DNA from: Pseudomonas baltica
GTDB taxonomy: Bacteria; Pseudomonadota; Gammaproteobacteria; Pseudomonadales; Pseudomonadaceae
Length of the DNA: 64,000 nt
Assembly: GCF_031880315.1 (NCBI RefSeq)
Contig: NZ_CP134771.1
Location: 4,522,501 to 4,586,500, forward strand
Direction: 5' to 3'
The stretch's first letter is position 1. The number at the start of each line of letters is the position of its first letter. A model generated the notes under the pieces. The model did not search any database. It saw only the letters and a program-made list of their open reading frames with translations, and was not told the origin of the DNA. Made by a program: the position numbers and the translations under genes. This document shows positions 39,106-47,851 of this stretch, one piece after another.

Positions 39106-39649
39106 AGGCGCACAGGCCGATGCTGACTATATCGAATGCTGCTAGGCCGGCAGCCACGACAGGAAGGCCGCGGCCAATGACGCCAAATACCCGGACGGTG
39201 CCAAAGGTCGCTTTGGCAGCCCTGGCCAATGTTGGTTGGCGAATAAGGGTTCTTGGAAAAAACTTCCAGCCAATGATGCTGGATAGATTGGTAGTTGCGC
39301 TGGAGCCATTGTGAACCCAGGCACCCACCATGATCTTGGGAATAGGAATGCTCGCCGCACCTGCGATAGCGGTGGCAGTGGTCAGCCCATAGTGCTGTTT
39401 GGTACAAGCCCATAAGTGCTCGAACGTCGTATCTGGTATGCCTCCCGGCTTGCTCTTCGCTTTGATTACTTGATAGTCATCACAGTTACTTATTATCGTT
39501 GGCGGCAGGATGATTGCGCCCTGATGGGACTTCAAGGCAGCGTGGAGGTCGGAGGTGATCTGGACGGAGGTCGAGAGATTTACTCCATAGCGTTGCAACT
39601 CACTGATGCCATTCAATACGGATGTATACAAGCTCTTTTCCGGAAGCAT
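39068..39649 (-). CDS. STM2901-like hydrophobic protein
   Basis: The 193-aa protein has a polar N-terminal half and a hydrophobic C-terminal half: a Gly/Ala-rich segment (TAIAGAASIPIPKIMVGAW, about 95-115) and a long hydrophobic stretch (RVFGVIGRGLPVVAAGLAAF, about 152-173) followed by a short polar tail. The layout resembles the STM2901 family of Salmonella and also looks like the membrane-inserting end of some toxins, which I note only as a possibility. ATG 39649 follows AAGGAC. It overlaps and precedes the DUF1493-like gene, so they are co-expressed. Confidence 0.5.
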   Translation of the reverse strand: MLPEKSLYTSVLNGISELQRYGVNLSTSVQITSDLHAALKSHQGAIILPPTIISNCDDYQVIKAKSKPGGIPDTTFEHLWACTKQHYGLTTATAIAGAASIPIPKIMVGAWVHNGSSATTNLSSIIGWKFFPRTLIRQPTLARAAKATFGTVRVFGVIGRGLPVVAAGLAAFDIVSIGLCAYEAENAKQVQTR

Positions 39650-39844
39650 TCAATGTCCTTTTAATGCCCGCGCACTCACTGCGACAGGCGTCATATTAGC
39701 CAGACCTTGATATGGGCGGAAATGAGACCTGTCTGAAAACCAAGGCATGCATCAAGCACATGCCTGGCATGACTATTTTTGAATTGTCACCGCTACAGCG
39801 CCCCGGTCCAATGCCGCCATCCTTGCGATCCGAGAGACAGCGAA

Positions 39845-41473
39845 ATGGCAACCTGTGGCGAAGTACTGGTCAAACTGCTGGAAGGCTACGGCGTCGAGCA
39901 CGTGTTCGGCATTCCCGGCGTACATACCATAGAGCTCTACCGTGGGGTGGCGAGTTCAAGCATCACTCACATCACGCCGCGCCACGAACAGGGTGCCGGC
40001 TTCATGGCGGACGGTTACGCCCGCGCGCGGCAAAAGCCGGGCGTGTGTTTCATCATCACCGGCCCCGGCATGACCAACATCGCCACGGCCATGGGGCAGG
40101 CGTACGCCGACTCGATTCCCATGCTGGTGATTTCCAGCGTGCAGTCACGCCAGCAGTTGGGCGGCGGTCGCGGCAAGCTGCACGAGCTGCCCAACCAGAG
40201 CGCGATGATGGCCGGTGTCTCGGCGTTTTCTCATACGCTGATGACTGCCGACGATCTGCCTGCCGTGCTGGCGCGCGCTTTTGCGGTCTTCGAGGCCGGG
40301 CGGCCACGCCCCGTGCACATTGAAATCCCGTTGGACGTTTTGGTGCAGCCCGCCGACCATTTGCTGGCCAGCCCGCCTGTGCATGTTGCCCGCGCCGGCG
40401 CCGCACCGCAGACCGTGACGCTCATGGCGCAGCGCCTGGCCAGTGCCCGGCGTCCGTTGATTCTCGCGGGGGGAGGGGCCCTTGATGCGGCGCCAGCCTT
40501 GATCGCTCTGGCGGAGCGGCTGCAGGCGCCCGTCGCCTTGACCATCAATGCCAAAGGCCTGTTGCCCGCCGCGCATCCGCTGCTGATCGGTTCGACCCAG
40601 ACGCTGGTGCCGACCCGGGCCTTGGTGGCCGAAGCCGATGTGGTACTGGCCATCGGCACCGAGTTGGCTGAAACCGACTACGACACCACCTTTGCCGGCG
40701 GTTTCGAGATACCCGGCGCCTTGCTGCGTATCGACATCGATCCAGATCAGTGCGTGCGCAATTACCCGCCGCAGTTGGCGCTAGTGGCCGATGCCGATAA
40801 CGCCGCGCGGGCGCTGCTGGCGGCTATCGAGCAAACCACCGCGGGTGATGCTGATGCGCAGTGGGGCGCCGCCCGTTGTGCCGCCTTGCGCGCAGCGAAC
40901 GCGGCAAGCTGGGACCACGTCACCGAGGCGCAGACTTCGTTCCTGAACACTGTGCTGAGCGTGCTGCCCGACGCCACGCTGGTAGGCGATTCGACCCAGC
41001 CGGTCTACACCGGCAACCTGACCCTGGACATGGACCACCCGCGGCGCTGGTTCAATGCCTCCACGGGCTACGGCACTCTGGGCTACGCCTTGCCAGCCTC
41101 CATCGGCGCCTGGCTTGGGCGCCGCGATGAGCACAGCCCGGTGGTCTGCCTGATCGGCGACGGCGGCCTGCAGTTCACCTTCGCGGAACTGGCCAGCGCT
41201 GTCGAGGCACGAGTGCCGGTGGTGGTATTGCTGTGGAATAACCAAGGCTATGAAGAGATCAAGCGCTACATGGTCAACCGCGCCATCGAACCCATTGGCG
41301 TCGACCTGCACACCCCGGACTTTGTCGCCGTGGCCAAGGGCCTGGGTTGCGCTGCCGAGGCTATCTCCACGCCCGAGCAGTTGCGCAACGCCTTGCGGGC
41401 CACCGCGTCGCGCGATGTACCGACGCTGATAGAAATCGACCAGCAGCAATGGATGAGTGCGTGGCAGGAATGA
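39845..41473 (+). CDS. aruI: 5-guanidino-2-oxopentanoate decarboxylase (thiamine diphosphate enzyme)
   Basis: The 542-aa enzyme of the acetolactate-synthase fold best fits AruI, which turns 2-keto-arginine into 4-guanidinobutanal in the arginine transaminase pathway. N-terminal pyrimidine-binding domain: the catalytic Glu region is HVFGIPGVHTIELY...TPRHEQGAGFMADGYAR. The C-terminal ThDP motif is GDGGLQFTFAELASAVEARVP...NN (GDG-x25-NN). Acetolactate synthase or another 2-keto-acid decarboxylase is the alternative. There is no aruH next to it; a sodium:solute symporter is convergent. Confidence 0.8.
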   Translation: MATCGEVLVKLLEGYGVEHVFGIPGVHTIELYRGVASSSITHITPRHEQGAGFMADGYARARQKPGVCFIITGPGMTNIATAMGQAYADSIPMLVISSVQSRQQLGGGRGKLHELPNQSAMMAGVSAFSHTLMTADDLPAVLARAFAVFEAGRPRPVHIEIPLDVLVQPADHLLASPPVHVARAGAAPQTVTLMAQRLASARRPLILAGGGALDAAPALIALAERLQAPVALTINAKGLLPAAHPLLIGSTQTLVPTRALVAEADVVLAIGTELAETDYDTTFAGGFEIPGALLRIDIDPDQCVRNYPPQLALVADADNAARALLAAIEQTTAGDADAQWGAARCAALRAANAASWDHVTEAQTSFLNTVLSVLPDATLVGDSTQPVYTGNLTLDMDHPRRWFNASTGYGTLGYALPASIGAWLGRRDEHSPVVCLIGDGGLQFTFAELASAVEARVPVVVLLWNNQGYEEIKRYMVNRAIEPIGVDLHTPDFVAVAKGLGCAAEAISTPEQLRNALRATASRDVPTLIEIDQQQWMSAWQE

Positions 41474-41538
41474 GTGGGGACGGGAAATCCCTTTTATGCA
41501 GGTCCCGTTACCTCACCCGATCCAATCATTTCGCGCTG

Positions 41539-42921
41539 TCACCACGCCTTGAGCGTCCCTGCCACTCGACGCGCAGACAGCAGGCTCACCAGCACAAACG
41601 CCACCAGCGCAACGGACAGGCTGTAGTAGATCGGCGTGTTGGCATCCAGGCCATCCTTGAGCATGAACACCACCGCAGTGCCGAACCCCAGCGCCATGCT
41701 GGCGATCGCCCCTGCTGTGGTCGCGCGCTTCCAGAAAATCGCGCCTATCAGCGGCACCAGCATGCCGCCCACCAGCAGGTTGTAAGCCAGGGTCAGCGCG
41801 CTGATCACGTCGTTCACCACCAGCGCAATACCCAGCACCACCAGTCCGGTGAGGCAGGTTGCCAGCCGAGTCAGGCCCAGGCTTGATTGTTTGCCGCCAC
41901 GCAGCCGGGGCAGCAGGTCTTCGCCAATGGTGGTGGCCGCTGCGAGCAGTCCAGCGCTGGCGGTAGACATCATTGCCGCCAATGCCGCGGCAATCACCAG
42001 CCCGCGAATGCCATCGGGCAACGATACTTTGACGATGGCGGCAAACGCCGTGTTGACGTTCTGCAGGTCCGGCAGCAGCACGTGGGCGGCCATGCCGATC
42101 AAGGCGCAACCCAACCCATAAAACATACAGTAAATGCCCGCCGCAGTGCCGGCGTATTGCGCGACTTTGGCGGTACGCACCGTGAACACCCGTTGCCAGA
42201 TATCCTGGCCGATGAGGATGCCGAAGAAGTAGATCAGGAAATAGGTCAGGATCGTGTCCCAGCCAATGGCCGTCCAGCTGAAATTTGAGGCGGGTAGTTT
42301 GCTCACCAAGGTGTCCCAGCCGCCCACGCGATAAAGGCAGATCGGCAACAGCACGAACATCAGGCCCACGGTCTTGATGACAAACTGCACGATGTCTGTG
42401 AGGGTCAGCGACCACATGCCGCCAATGGCCGAATACACCACCACGACGCCCCCGCCCAACAGCACCGAGACCGCGAACGGCAGATCGAACAGGACTTGCA
42501 TGACCGTGCCGATGGCCAGTATCGAGGTGACGCTGATCATCAACGCATACACCAGCATGATCACCGCGCTTGCCTGGCGAGCCATCGGGTTGTAGCGCTT
42601 CTCCAGCACTTGAGTGACGGTAAAGATACGCAGCTTGAGCAGCGGTTTGGCGAGGAACAGGTTGAGCGCGATGATACCCAGGCCCAGGGCGGCGCAGAGC
42701 CAGAATCCGGAGATCCCGTGAACATAACCCAGGCGCACCGTACCGACTGTGGAGGCGCCTCCGAGCACCGTAGCGGCCATGGTGCCCATGTACAGGGAGG
42801 GCCCCAGATTACGCCCGGCCACGAGGTAATCCTCATGGGTCTTGGCCTTGCGCATGCCATACCATCCGAGCACCAGCATGCTCAGGGCATAGATGACGAC
42901 GACGAAAATATCCAAGGTCAT
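41539..42921 (-). CDS. sodium:solute symporter (SSS family)
   Basis: The 460-aa inner-membrane transporter has 12-13 helices. The SSS core is readable: GRNLGPSLYMGTMAATVLGGAS near residue 36 and the Na+ site region IAAALAAMMSTASAGLLAA near 315. The substrate is unknown; convergence with a guanidino-acid decarboxylase may hint at a keto- or amino-acid-like compound. ATG 42921 follows GGAGAC. Confidence 0.88.
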   Translation of the reverse strand: MTLDIFVVVIYALSMLVLGWYGMRKAKTHEDYLVAGRNLGPSLYMGTMAATVLGGASTVGTVRLGYVHGISGFWLCAALGLGIIALNLFLAKPLLKLRIFTVTQVLEKRYNPMARQASAVIMLVYALMISVTSILAIGTVMQVLFDLPFAVSVLLGGGVVVVYSAIGGMWSLTLTDIVQFVIKTVGLMFVLLPICLYRVGGWDTLVSKLPASNFSWTAIGWDTILTYFLIYFFGILIGQDIWQRVFTVRTAKVAQYAGTAAGIYCMFYGLGCALIGMAAHVLLPDLQNVNTAFAAIVKVSLPDGIRGLVIAAALAAMMSTASAGLLAAATTIGEDLLPRLRGGKQSSLGLTRLATCLTGLVVLGIALVVNDVISALTLAYNLLVGGMLVPLIGAIFWKRATTAGAIASMALGFGTAVVFMLKDGLDANTPIYYSLSVALVAFVLVSLLSARRVAGTLKAW

Positions 42922-43807
42922 GAAGTGTCTCCAATCGTTGTTTTTATAGTGGGGGACACTTCGGCCGACGCATACAGGGCAGTGATCGGCTCCTGGGAAG
43001 TGACCCGGGTCGATTCTGCAAAAGGTGGGGGGTGGGGCAAATAGCGTGGTTCAAATAATCAGTTCAGAGAATGCTGAACTGATAGGGGCGTTTTTGTTGG
43101 AGGGGTTTGCTTTCGAGCCGGCCTTGGGGTCGCGGCCCCAGCCATTGGGCACACCCCAATCTCAATTCCAACAACTACAGAAACGCAAAAGCCTCCGATA
43201 AAGGAGGCTCGCGCAGGTCACCCGGCAACCCGGAGCTACAGTCCGTTTGAACGTTAGACGTTGATCCGTGACTTGTATCGTAACTTGTTGAATTAATTGA
43301 ATATTTATAGATGTTATAAAAAATTGTACTCATATATGTACTCATCCACCCTCATGGGTCGCTCATGTGCAGTTGGACGTGGCCAGCGGACTACGAAACC
43401 AAGCTTGTGTACCTACGGTTTTAGAGAACGCATTTAGGCTGCTTGGCACCGCCCGGCGAAGTCTCCGAGCCATCTCTGCGACAAGACCGATGTTCTCTAC
43501 CTACAGAATGCCCTTTTTAGGTAGAACTCGGTAGGCTGGGACCGCTGCTCTTGCCCTGTCCCGGTTTGCAACAGGCTTTTCTCTGCTCGTACCCCTCTCA
43601 TTCTCTGCATGCCTCATGGCTTGGATGAGCTGTAGATTCAGGCGGGATTCGCAGCTTATGGTGACAAGCGCCCCGTGGGGCGTAGAAGGCTCATGGTAAG
43701 GCTACCGCATTCCCTGTATCTTGACGTCTCCAGTGCCAGCACGTTGGATAAAGCAGTGTGCCGTGCACCGCACGCGACTTGAAATTTTACTACGAAGCTA
43801 AAAAAAC
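42922..43807. other. 886-base non-coding junction at the left of the accessory segment
   Basis: No gene is recognisable. It holds a terminator-like hairpin (43191-43210), an AT-rich patch with GTACTCATATATGTACTCAT (a 9-base repeat, about 43328-43347) and the likely promoter region of the three-gene system. The base composition changes from the GC-rich core to AT-rich across it. Confidence 0.6.
43191..43210 (-). terminator. terminator hairpin on the minus strand
   Basis: AGCCTCC-GATAAA-GGAGGCT is a perfect seven-pair stem; on the minus strand it is followed by TTTTGCGTTT. It would stop leftward transcription, although no minus-strand gene now lies to its right. It may belong to a deleted gene. 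Confidence 0.6.
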
Positions 43808-45043
43808 ATGGATTTACGGCACCTACCAAAAACTTCTGATCTTTACGGTCGATACTATACCGCGGAAGGAGTTGCAGGCCTTTTGATTGACAGGATGTCT
43901 GCTTGCTCTCCAAGCTTAGTAATCGATTTAGGGGCAGGAGACGGTGCCTTAGTGGGAGCGGCCAGTCTTCATTGGGATCAAGCGAAATTCATCACTGTTG
44001 ACATTGATCAAAATGCGGGAAGTTCGTCTCTTTCAAAAACCCAAAGAGAGCTATTCACACATCATGTTGGGGATGCGCTCGATGGTTCTATAGACGAAAA
44101 AATAGGGGTGCCTTTCGGCTCTGTAGATTCTGCATTGTGTAATCCTCCTTATATTCGACCGAAGTGGCAGAAACATTTCGGTGAGATTCTTGAAGACGCG
44201 GGGCTGAGTCACATTCTCCCGCAGCTGAGCACTGCCCCTGCGGAAGTGTTGTTTATTGCGCAAAATCTTCGGTTTATTAAATCGGGTGGCAAATTAGGTC
44301 TAATTCTTCCGGATGGCATAGTAGCAGGGGAGAAATACTCAGGGCTCCGTAAAGTCTTGGCTACATCGCACTCTCTTGAAAGAGTTGTGGAGTTACCTCG
44401 CGGGGTTTTTAAGAGGACGGATGCTAAAGCGCATATTGTAATCTTGAGAAAAAGTCCAGGTGCACGAGACGCCATAAAAGTTCAGCGGCTTGAATCAAAC
44501 GGTTTACTGTCGAAAGAAATATCCGTCTCGGCGGAAGAGGCAGGCACACGTTTAGATTATTCCTACCTAGTAGCCGCAAACTCAGATCAAAGTTGCGACC
44601 ACGTCCTATTGCGCGACATTACTACAATGCTCAGGCGTGGTACATTCTCATCAAGTGAGCTGAAAACCTGCCCCCTTCCTGTTTTCCATACCACAAATTT
44701 CGTCCCGGGACAGGTCCAGGTTCCTCCTAATTTCACATTGTTGCCAAGCGTTAGAAATCTGGCTGGTGGAATTGAAGCTATTGCCGGAGATATTTTGTTG
44801 GCAAGGGTTGGAAGGAATTTAGAAGAAAAAGTATGTGTTGTGGAAGCGGGAGTCGTTCTGGTTTCAGATTGCGTATTTATTCTTCGGGTAGCCCCCTTCG
44901 CCCGCAAACAAGTCCTTGGTTATCTGACAGGGGGGGCTGGTCGAGCAGCTATTCGTGCTATCGCCCATGGTGTCGGTGCTAGATTTATAACAACCGAAGC
45001 TTTGCTCGACTTAAAAATTCCAAGGCAAATATATGAACGCTAG
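43808..45043 (+). CDS. N6-adenine-type DNA methyltransferase with C-terminal specificity-like region
   Basis: First gene of an overlapping three-gene unit. The 411-aa protein has an S-adenosylmethionine loop IDLGAGDG (residues 39-46) and the catalytic NPPY (112-115), so it is a gamma-class N6-adenine (or N4-cytosine) methylase. The N terminus (LYGRYYTAEGVAGLL) is the type I HsdM-like entry motif. The last 150 residues (GDILLARVGRN, VSDCVFILR, AIAHGVGARFITTEALLDL) resemble the target-recognition region of HsdS, so modification and specificity may sit in one chain. No restriction endonuclease motif is present. The reading frame is AT-rich compared with the flanks. Its stop overlaps the next start by 11 bases. 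Confidence 0.85.
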   Translation: MDLRHLPKTSDLYGRYYTAEGVAGLLIDRMSACSPSLVIDLGAGDGALVGAASLHWDQAKFITVDIDQNAGSSSLSKTQRELFTHHVGDALDGSIDEKIGVPFGSVDSALCNPPYIRPKWQKHFGEILEDAGLSHILPQLSTAPAEVLFIAQNLRFIKSGGKLGLILPDGIVAGEKYSGLRKVLATSHSLERVVELPRGVFKRTDAKAHIVILRKSPGARDAIKVQRLESNGLLSKEISVSAEEAGTRLDYSYLVAANSDQSCDHVLLRDITTMLRRGTFSSSELKTCPLPVFHTTNFVPGQVQVPPNFTLLPSVRNLAGGIEAIAGDILLARVGRNLEEKVCVVEAGVVLVSDCVFILRVAPFARKQVLGYLTGGAGRAAIRAIAHGVGARFITTEALLDLKIPRQIYER

Positions 45044-46775
45044 CACTAACTCAATTGACTCCAGTGTGCTGAGCACTACTTTACAACACCGAGCAGACTA
45101 TATTCCGCTTGAAGACTTGCATCGCGAGACCTCAGATGGAGGGGCTTTATTTCAGCGCGTTACACTAGAACTCACTAATAAAGCATTACGGACCGTTGTG
45201 GGACCTCGCGGGTGCGGGAAAACTCACATGATGCGGTTTGCTTGGCTTTCGTGCCGAGAGAACAAAAATAAGCCTTTCGCAATATTCGCATCTTTTCAGC
45301 GTTATTTTCGCCTTGAGCCTTTGCTGTCGAGCAACGCTGGAGCTTCACAGCTTTTTCATTCTTGGGTTTTGGCTAGGATATTACTTTCTACACGTGAAAG
45401 CAGCGAGGAATGGCTACCCAAGTTATCTGTAGTGGACGAATTGCTTTTCTCGTATGGCTATGCTTATGAGTCGCTTTTAACGCTTGCAACAAAGCTAGAG
45501 CGTAACCAAACCATAGAAGGGGATCTCGCTAAACTCTCCGACTCTCTATCTATCGACCGTGTGAAGCGCATTGTCGATGAACTTTGCCACACTGCAGGCC
45601 GTAAATTCTCAGTGCTGCTGTTAGATGACGCGGCGATGACGCTTACTCCGGAGTATCTAATCGAGTTTCTCGATATCGCTCGATCGCTCAAATCCTCTAC
45701 CATTGCTCCCAAAATTTCAGTTTATCCTGGGACCACTGAAATGAGTCCTCGCTTCCATATGGGGCAAGACGCTGTGTCCATCCCTGCGTGGATCTCGACA
45801 GAAGACTCCGAATATGAGTCGATCATGAAAGATATTGCAGCAGTGAGGGTGAAGAAGCTTGAATCAATACCCGATGATGTTCAAGCATTACTCAGGTTTG
45901 CCGCATTTGGAGTGCCGCGCGCTTACCTAACCATGTTAGAGGATTACCAGCGAGGTGGCTTTAGGACTGCTCAGCAGGGTGTGACTCGTATCATCAATGA
46001 GCACCTTAGCGCGCGTCTTGGTGAGTTTAGAACCCTTGGGAAAAAAGCACCTAAGCTAGAAATATTGGTTGCATCTGGCGAGAAGTTGGTCCATGCGATC
46101 TGTGTTTCACTCAAAGATTACAATCGACCGTTGTTAAAGCGTCAAGAAAAGGGAATAACGTATGGGCTTCGGACAGAGGTGATTGAACCTCTGTTAGAAC
46201 GAACACTGCGGTTGTTGATTGAGGCTGGATTAATCTTTGATGACGGTGAGGTTAAGCATGGTACTCCATTACGTATATACAAAAAATTCATACCCCATAG
46301 CAGCCTCCTTCTAAATATAGGGGCTTTCATCGCCGAGGAGGGATCTGGTTCTATTAAGCAGAATTTAGAAGCTATTAGATTCAAGTCTACGAAACATCCA
46401 CTTAGGAAGAGTTTGACCTCTATCGTAGGTAAGGAGTTTGTAAAAGGACTTAGCTTGGCTTTGCCGCAGTGTGCAAACTGTAAGGAAAGAAGACTTTCAG
46501 ATAATCAGCGTTTTTGCCATGCTTGCGGCCACCAGCTAGTAGATGCATCTGCTTTTCACCAGTGCTTGGACGCTTTAATTGACGAAGTTCCTGGTTTGAC
46601 AGACTGGCAAAGAAACCAAATTAGGGAGCATCTCCCGTTTTTTAGAACAATTCGGGACTATCTGGCTAAACAGGATCCGGCGGCAGATTTGCTAAGCGTG
46701 TCGGGGTTTGGTCGTAGACGTACAGCTCGCATTGTCGATGTGCTAAACAGTTTTGTTGATGATTACCTATCATGA
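45033..46775 (+). CDS. P-loop ATPase with a C-terminal zinc ribbon (ORC/Cdc6-like AAA)
   Basis: The middle gene encodes a 580-aa ATPase. The Walker A GPRGCGKT (57-64) and Walker B LLLDDA (195-200) show an AAA/STAND-type nucleotide-binding domain of the ORC-Cdc6-like kind. A long helical middle part follows (about 260-470), then a four-cysteine zinc ribbon (Cys480, 483, 495, 498; CANC...CHACGH) and a short end with a helix-hairpin-helix-like SVSGFGRRRTARIVDVLN (555-572). No nuclease motif is visible in it. The overlap with the methylase (11 bases) and HEPN gene (ATGA) indicates tight stoichiometry. A role as the sensor or motor of the system is inferred. Confidence 0.8.
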   Translation: MNASTNSIDSSVLSTTLQHRADYIPLEDLHRETSDGGALFQRVTLELTNKALRTVVGPRGCGKTHMMRFAWLSCRENKNKPFAIFASFQRYFRLEPLLSSNAGASQLFHSWVLARILLSTRESSEEWLPKLSVVDELLFSYGYAYESLLTLATKLERNQTIEGDLAKLSDSLSIDRVKRIVDELCHTAGRKFSVLLLDDAAMTLTPEYLIEFLDIARSLKSSTIAPKISVYPGTTEMSPRFHMGQDAVSIPAWISTEDSEYESIMKDIAAVRVKKLESIPDDVQALLRFAAFGVPRAYLTMLEDYQRGGFRTAQQGVTRIINEHLSARLGEFRTLGKKAPKLEILVASGEKLVHAICVSLKDYNRPLLKRQEKGITYGLRTEVIEPLLERTLRLLIEAGLIFDDGEVKHGTPLRIYKKFIPHSSLLLNIGAFIAEEGSGSIKQNLEAIRFKSTKHPLRKSLTSIVGKEFVKGLSLALPQCANCKERRLSDNQRFCHACGHQLVDASAFHQCLDALIDEVPGLTDWQRNQIREHLPFFRTIRDYLAKQDPAADLLSVSGFGRRRTARIVDVLNSFVDDYLS

Positions 46776-47656
46776 GTAATTATGCAGCAATTGTGACGGT
46801 GCGTCCGCTCAAAACCGCAATTGATACGGAAAAGCTCTTTGATGGCAGTTATGTTGAAAAAGAAGGGTCTCCTGTAGATTTGTTTTTGGATAACTCGCTT
46901 TTATTAAATAAGCATTGGACGAGCTTGGGGCCGACAGAGGAAATAGCTCCTGAAATTAGCAGGTTGCTATTAATAGGTTATCTGTCTGCAGTTGAGGGGT
47001 ATATGCGGTCGCTGATTACTAGGCTGATTCATTGTGATCCTTTCACCAGAGATCTATGTGCGCCACACCAAGTGTCCTACGCTGCTGCTATACATCATTC
47101 CAAAGAAGCACTCCCAGATGCTTTGTTGGAAGAAACAAGCTTTTCAACGCAAAAAGTAATAGCCCCGTCACTAAAAAAATTTGTAGGGCTGGAAAATGTA
47201 TCAGTTGGCACTCGTAATCTTTTGGAGCAGTTTGACCAAATAATTCAACTACGCCATTGTTGCACTCACAGGTTTGGCAAGCTTGGAGTAAAAAACGCCT
47301 CAGCATTAGGCCTTCATGCTCATAGTAAATTTTTAGAGAAACCAGTGTCGCTAAATAAGGTCTCCATTGCAAGTATCGCAGATTTGACCTTTACGCTTGT
47401 AAAAAGTCTAAATAACGACGTTTTTGGTTTTGTTATGAATCGGACTGCAACTGGAAAACTTCCGCAGCGGGGAAGTCTTGGTATAGGCTGGACTTGGCAC
47501 AAAGCACGTGACCGTTCCATGTTCAATAAATACTACGATATTTTTTGCAGTAAAAAAGATGCTACTCCCTCTCTAGAAGCTGAGGCAGTTTACGATTTGT
47601 TCCGGGAAGCACATCGTAATGTTGGAAAGAAGCCGAATAAAGTTTCAAAAAAATAG
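46772..47656 (+). CDS. HEPN-like protein with R-x4-H motif (putative ribonuclease)
   Basis: The last gene of the unit encodes a 294-aa protein, AT-rich, with no signal or membrane segment. Residues 60-185 form an all-helical domain with LLLIGYLSAVEGYMRSLITR at the start and QLRHCCTHRFGKLG at the end. Arg161 and His166 make the R-x4-6-H motif that is the active site of HEPN ribonucleases. The C-terminal 100 residues are basic and unassigned. Family knowledge says HEPN proteins cut RNA in many toxin and defence systems; the activity here is not shown. Start ATG overlaps the previous stop (ATGA). Confidence 0.75.
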   Translation: MSNYAAIVTVRPLKTAIDTEKLFDGSYVEKEGSPVDLFLDNSLLLNKHWTSLGPTEEIAPEISRLLLIGYLSAVEGYMRSLITRLIHCDPFTRDLCAPHQVSYAAAIHHSKEALPDALLEETSFSTQKVIAPSLKKFVGLENVSVGTRNLLEQFDQIIQLRHCCTHRFGKLGVKNASALGLHAHSKFLEKPVSLNKVSIASIADLTFTLVKSLNNDVFGFVMNRTATGKLPQRGSLGIGWTWHKARDRSMFNKYYDIFCSKKDATPSLEAEAVYDLFREAHRNVGKKPNKVSKK

Positions 47657-47851
47657 TTTTTGGAAGTGCCCAGGTAAACCATAAGTGGTATTAGGTCTGC
47701 CTCTAGGGAGACGCTGAACAATTAACCCCGTTCGCACCGCCCCCGTTTCCAAGTCGTTTTTTTCAACCTGCCAACCTTGTTTTACGTTTCCGGGGCAGGT
47801 TTCTCCCCTCATTTTGCTGATCTACGGGCCAGTCCCGTCTTTCAGACGGAT

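Noticed and set aside
43656..43913. 85-codon minus-strand frame overlapping the methylase start
   Set aside because: It overlaps the conserved methylase N terminus and the peptide has no recognisable feature.
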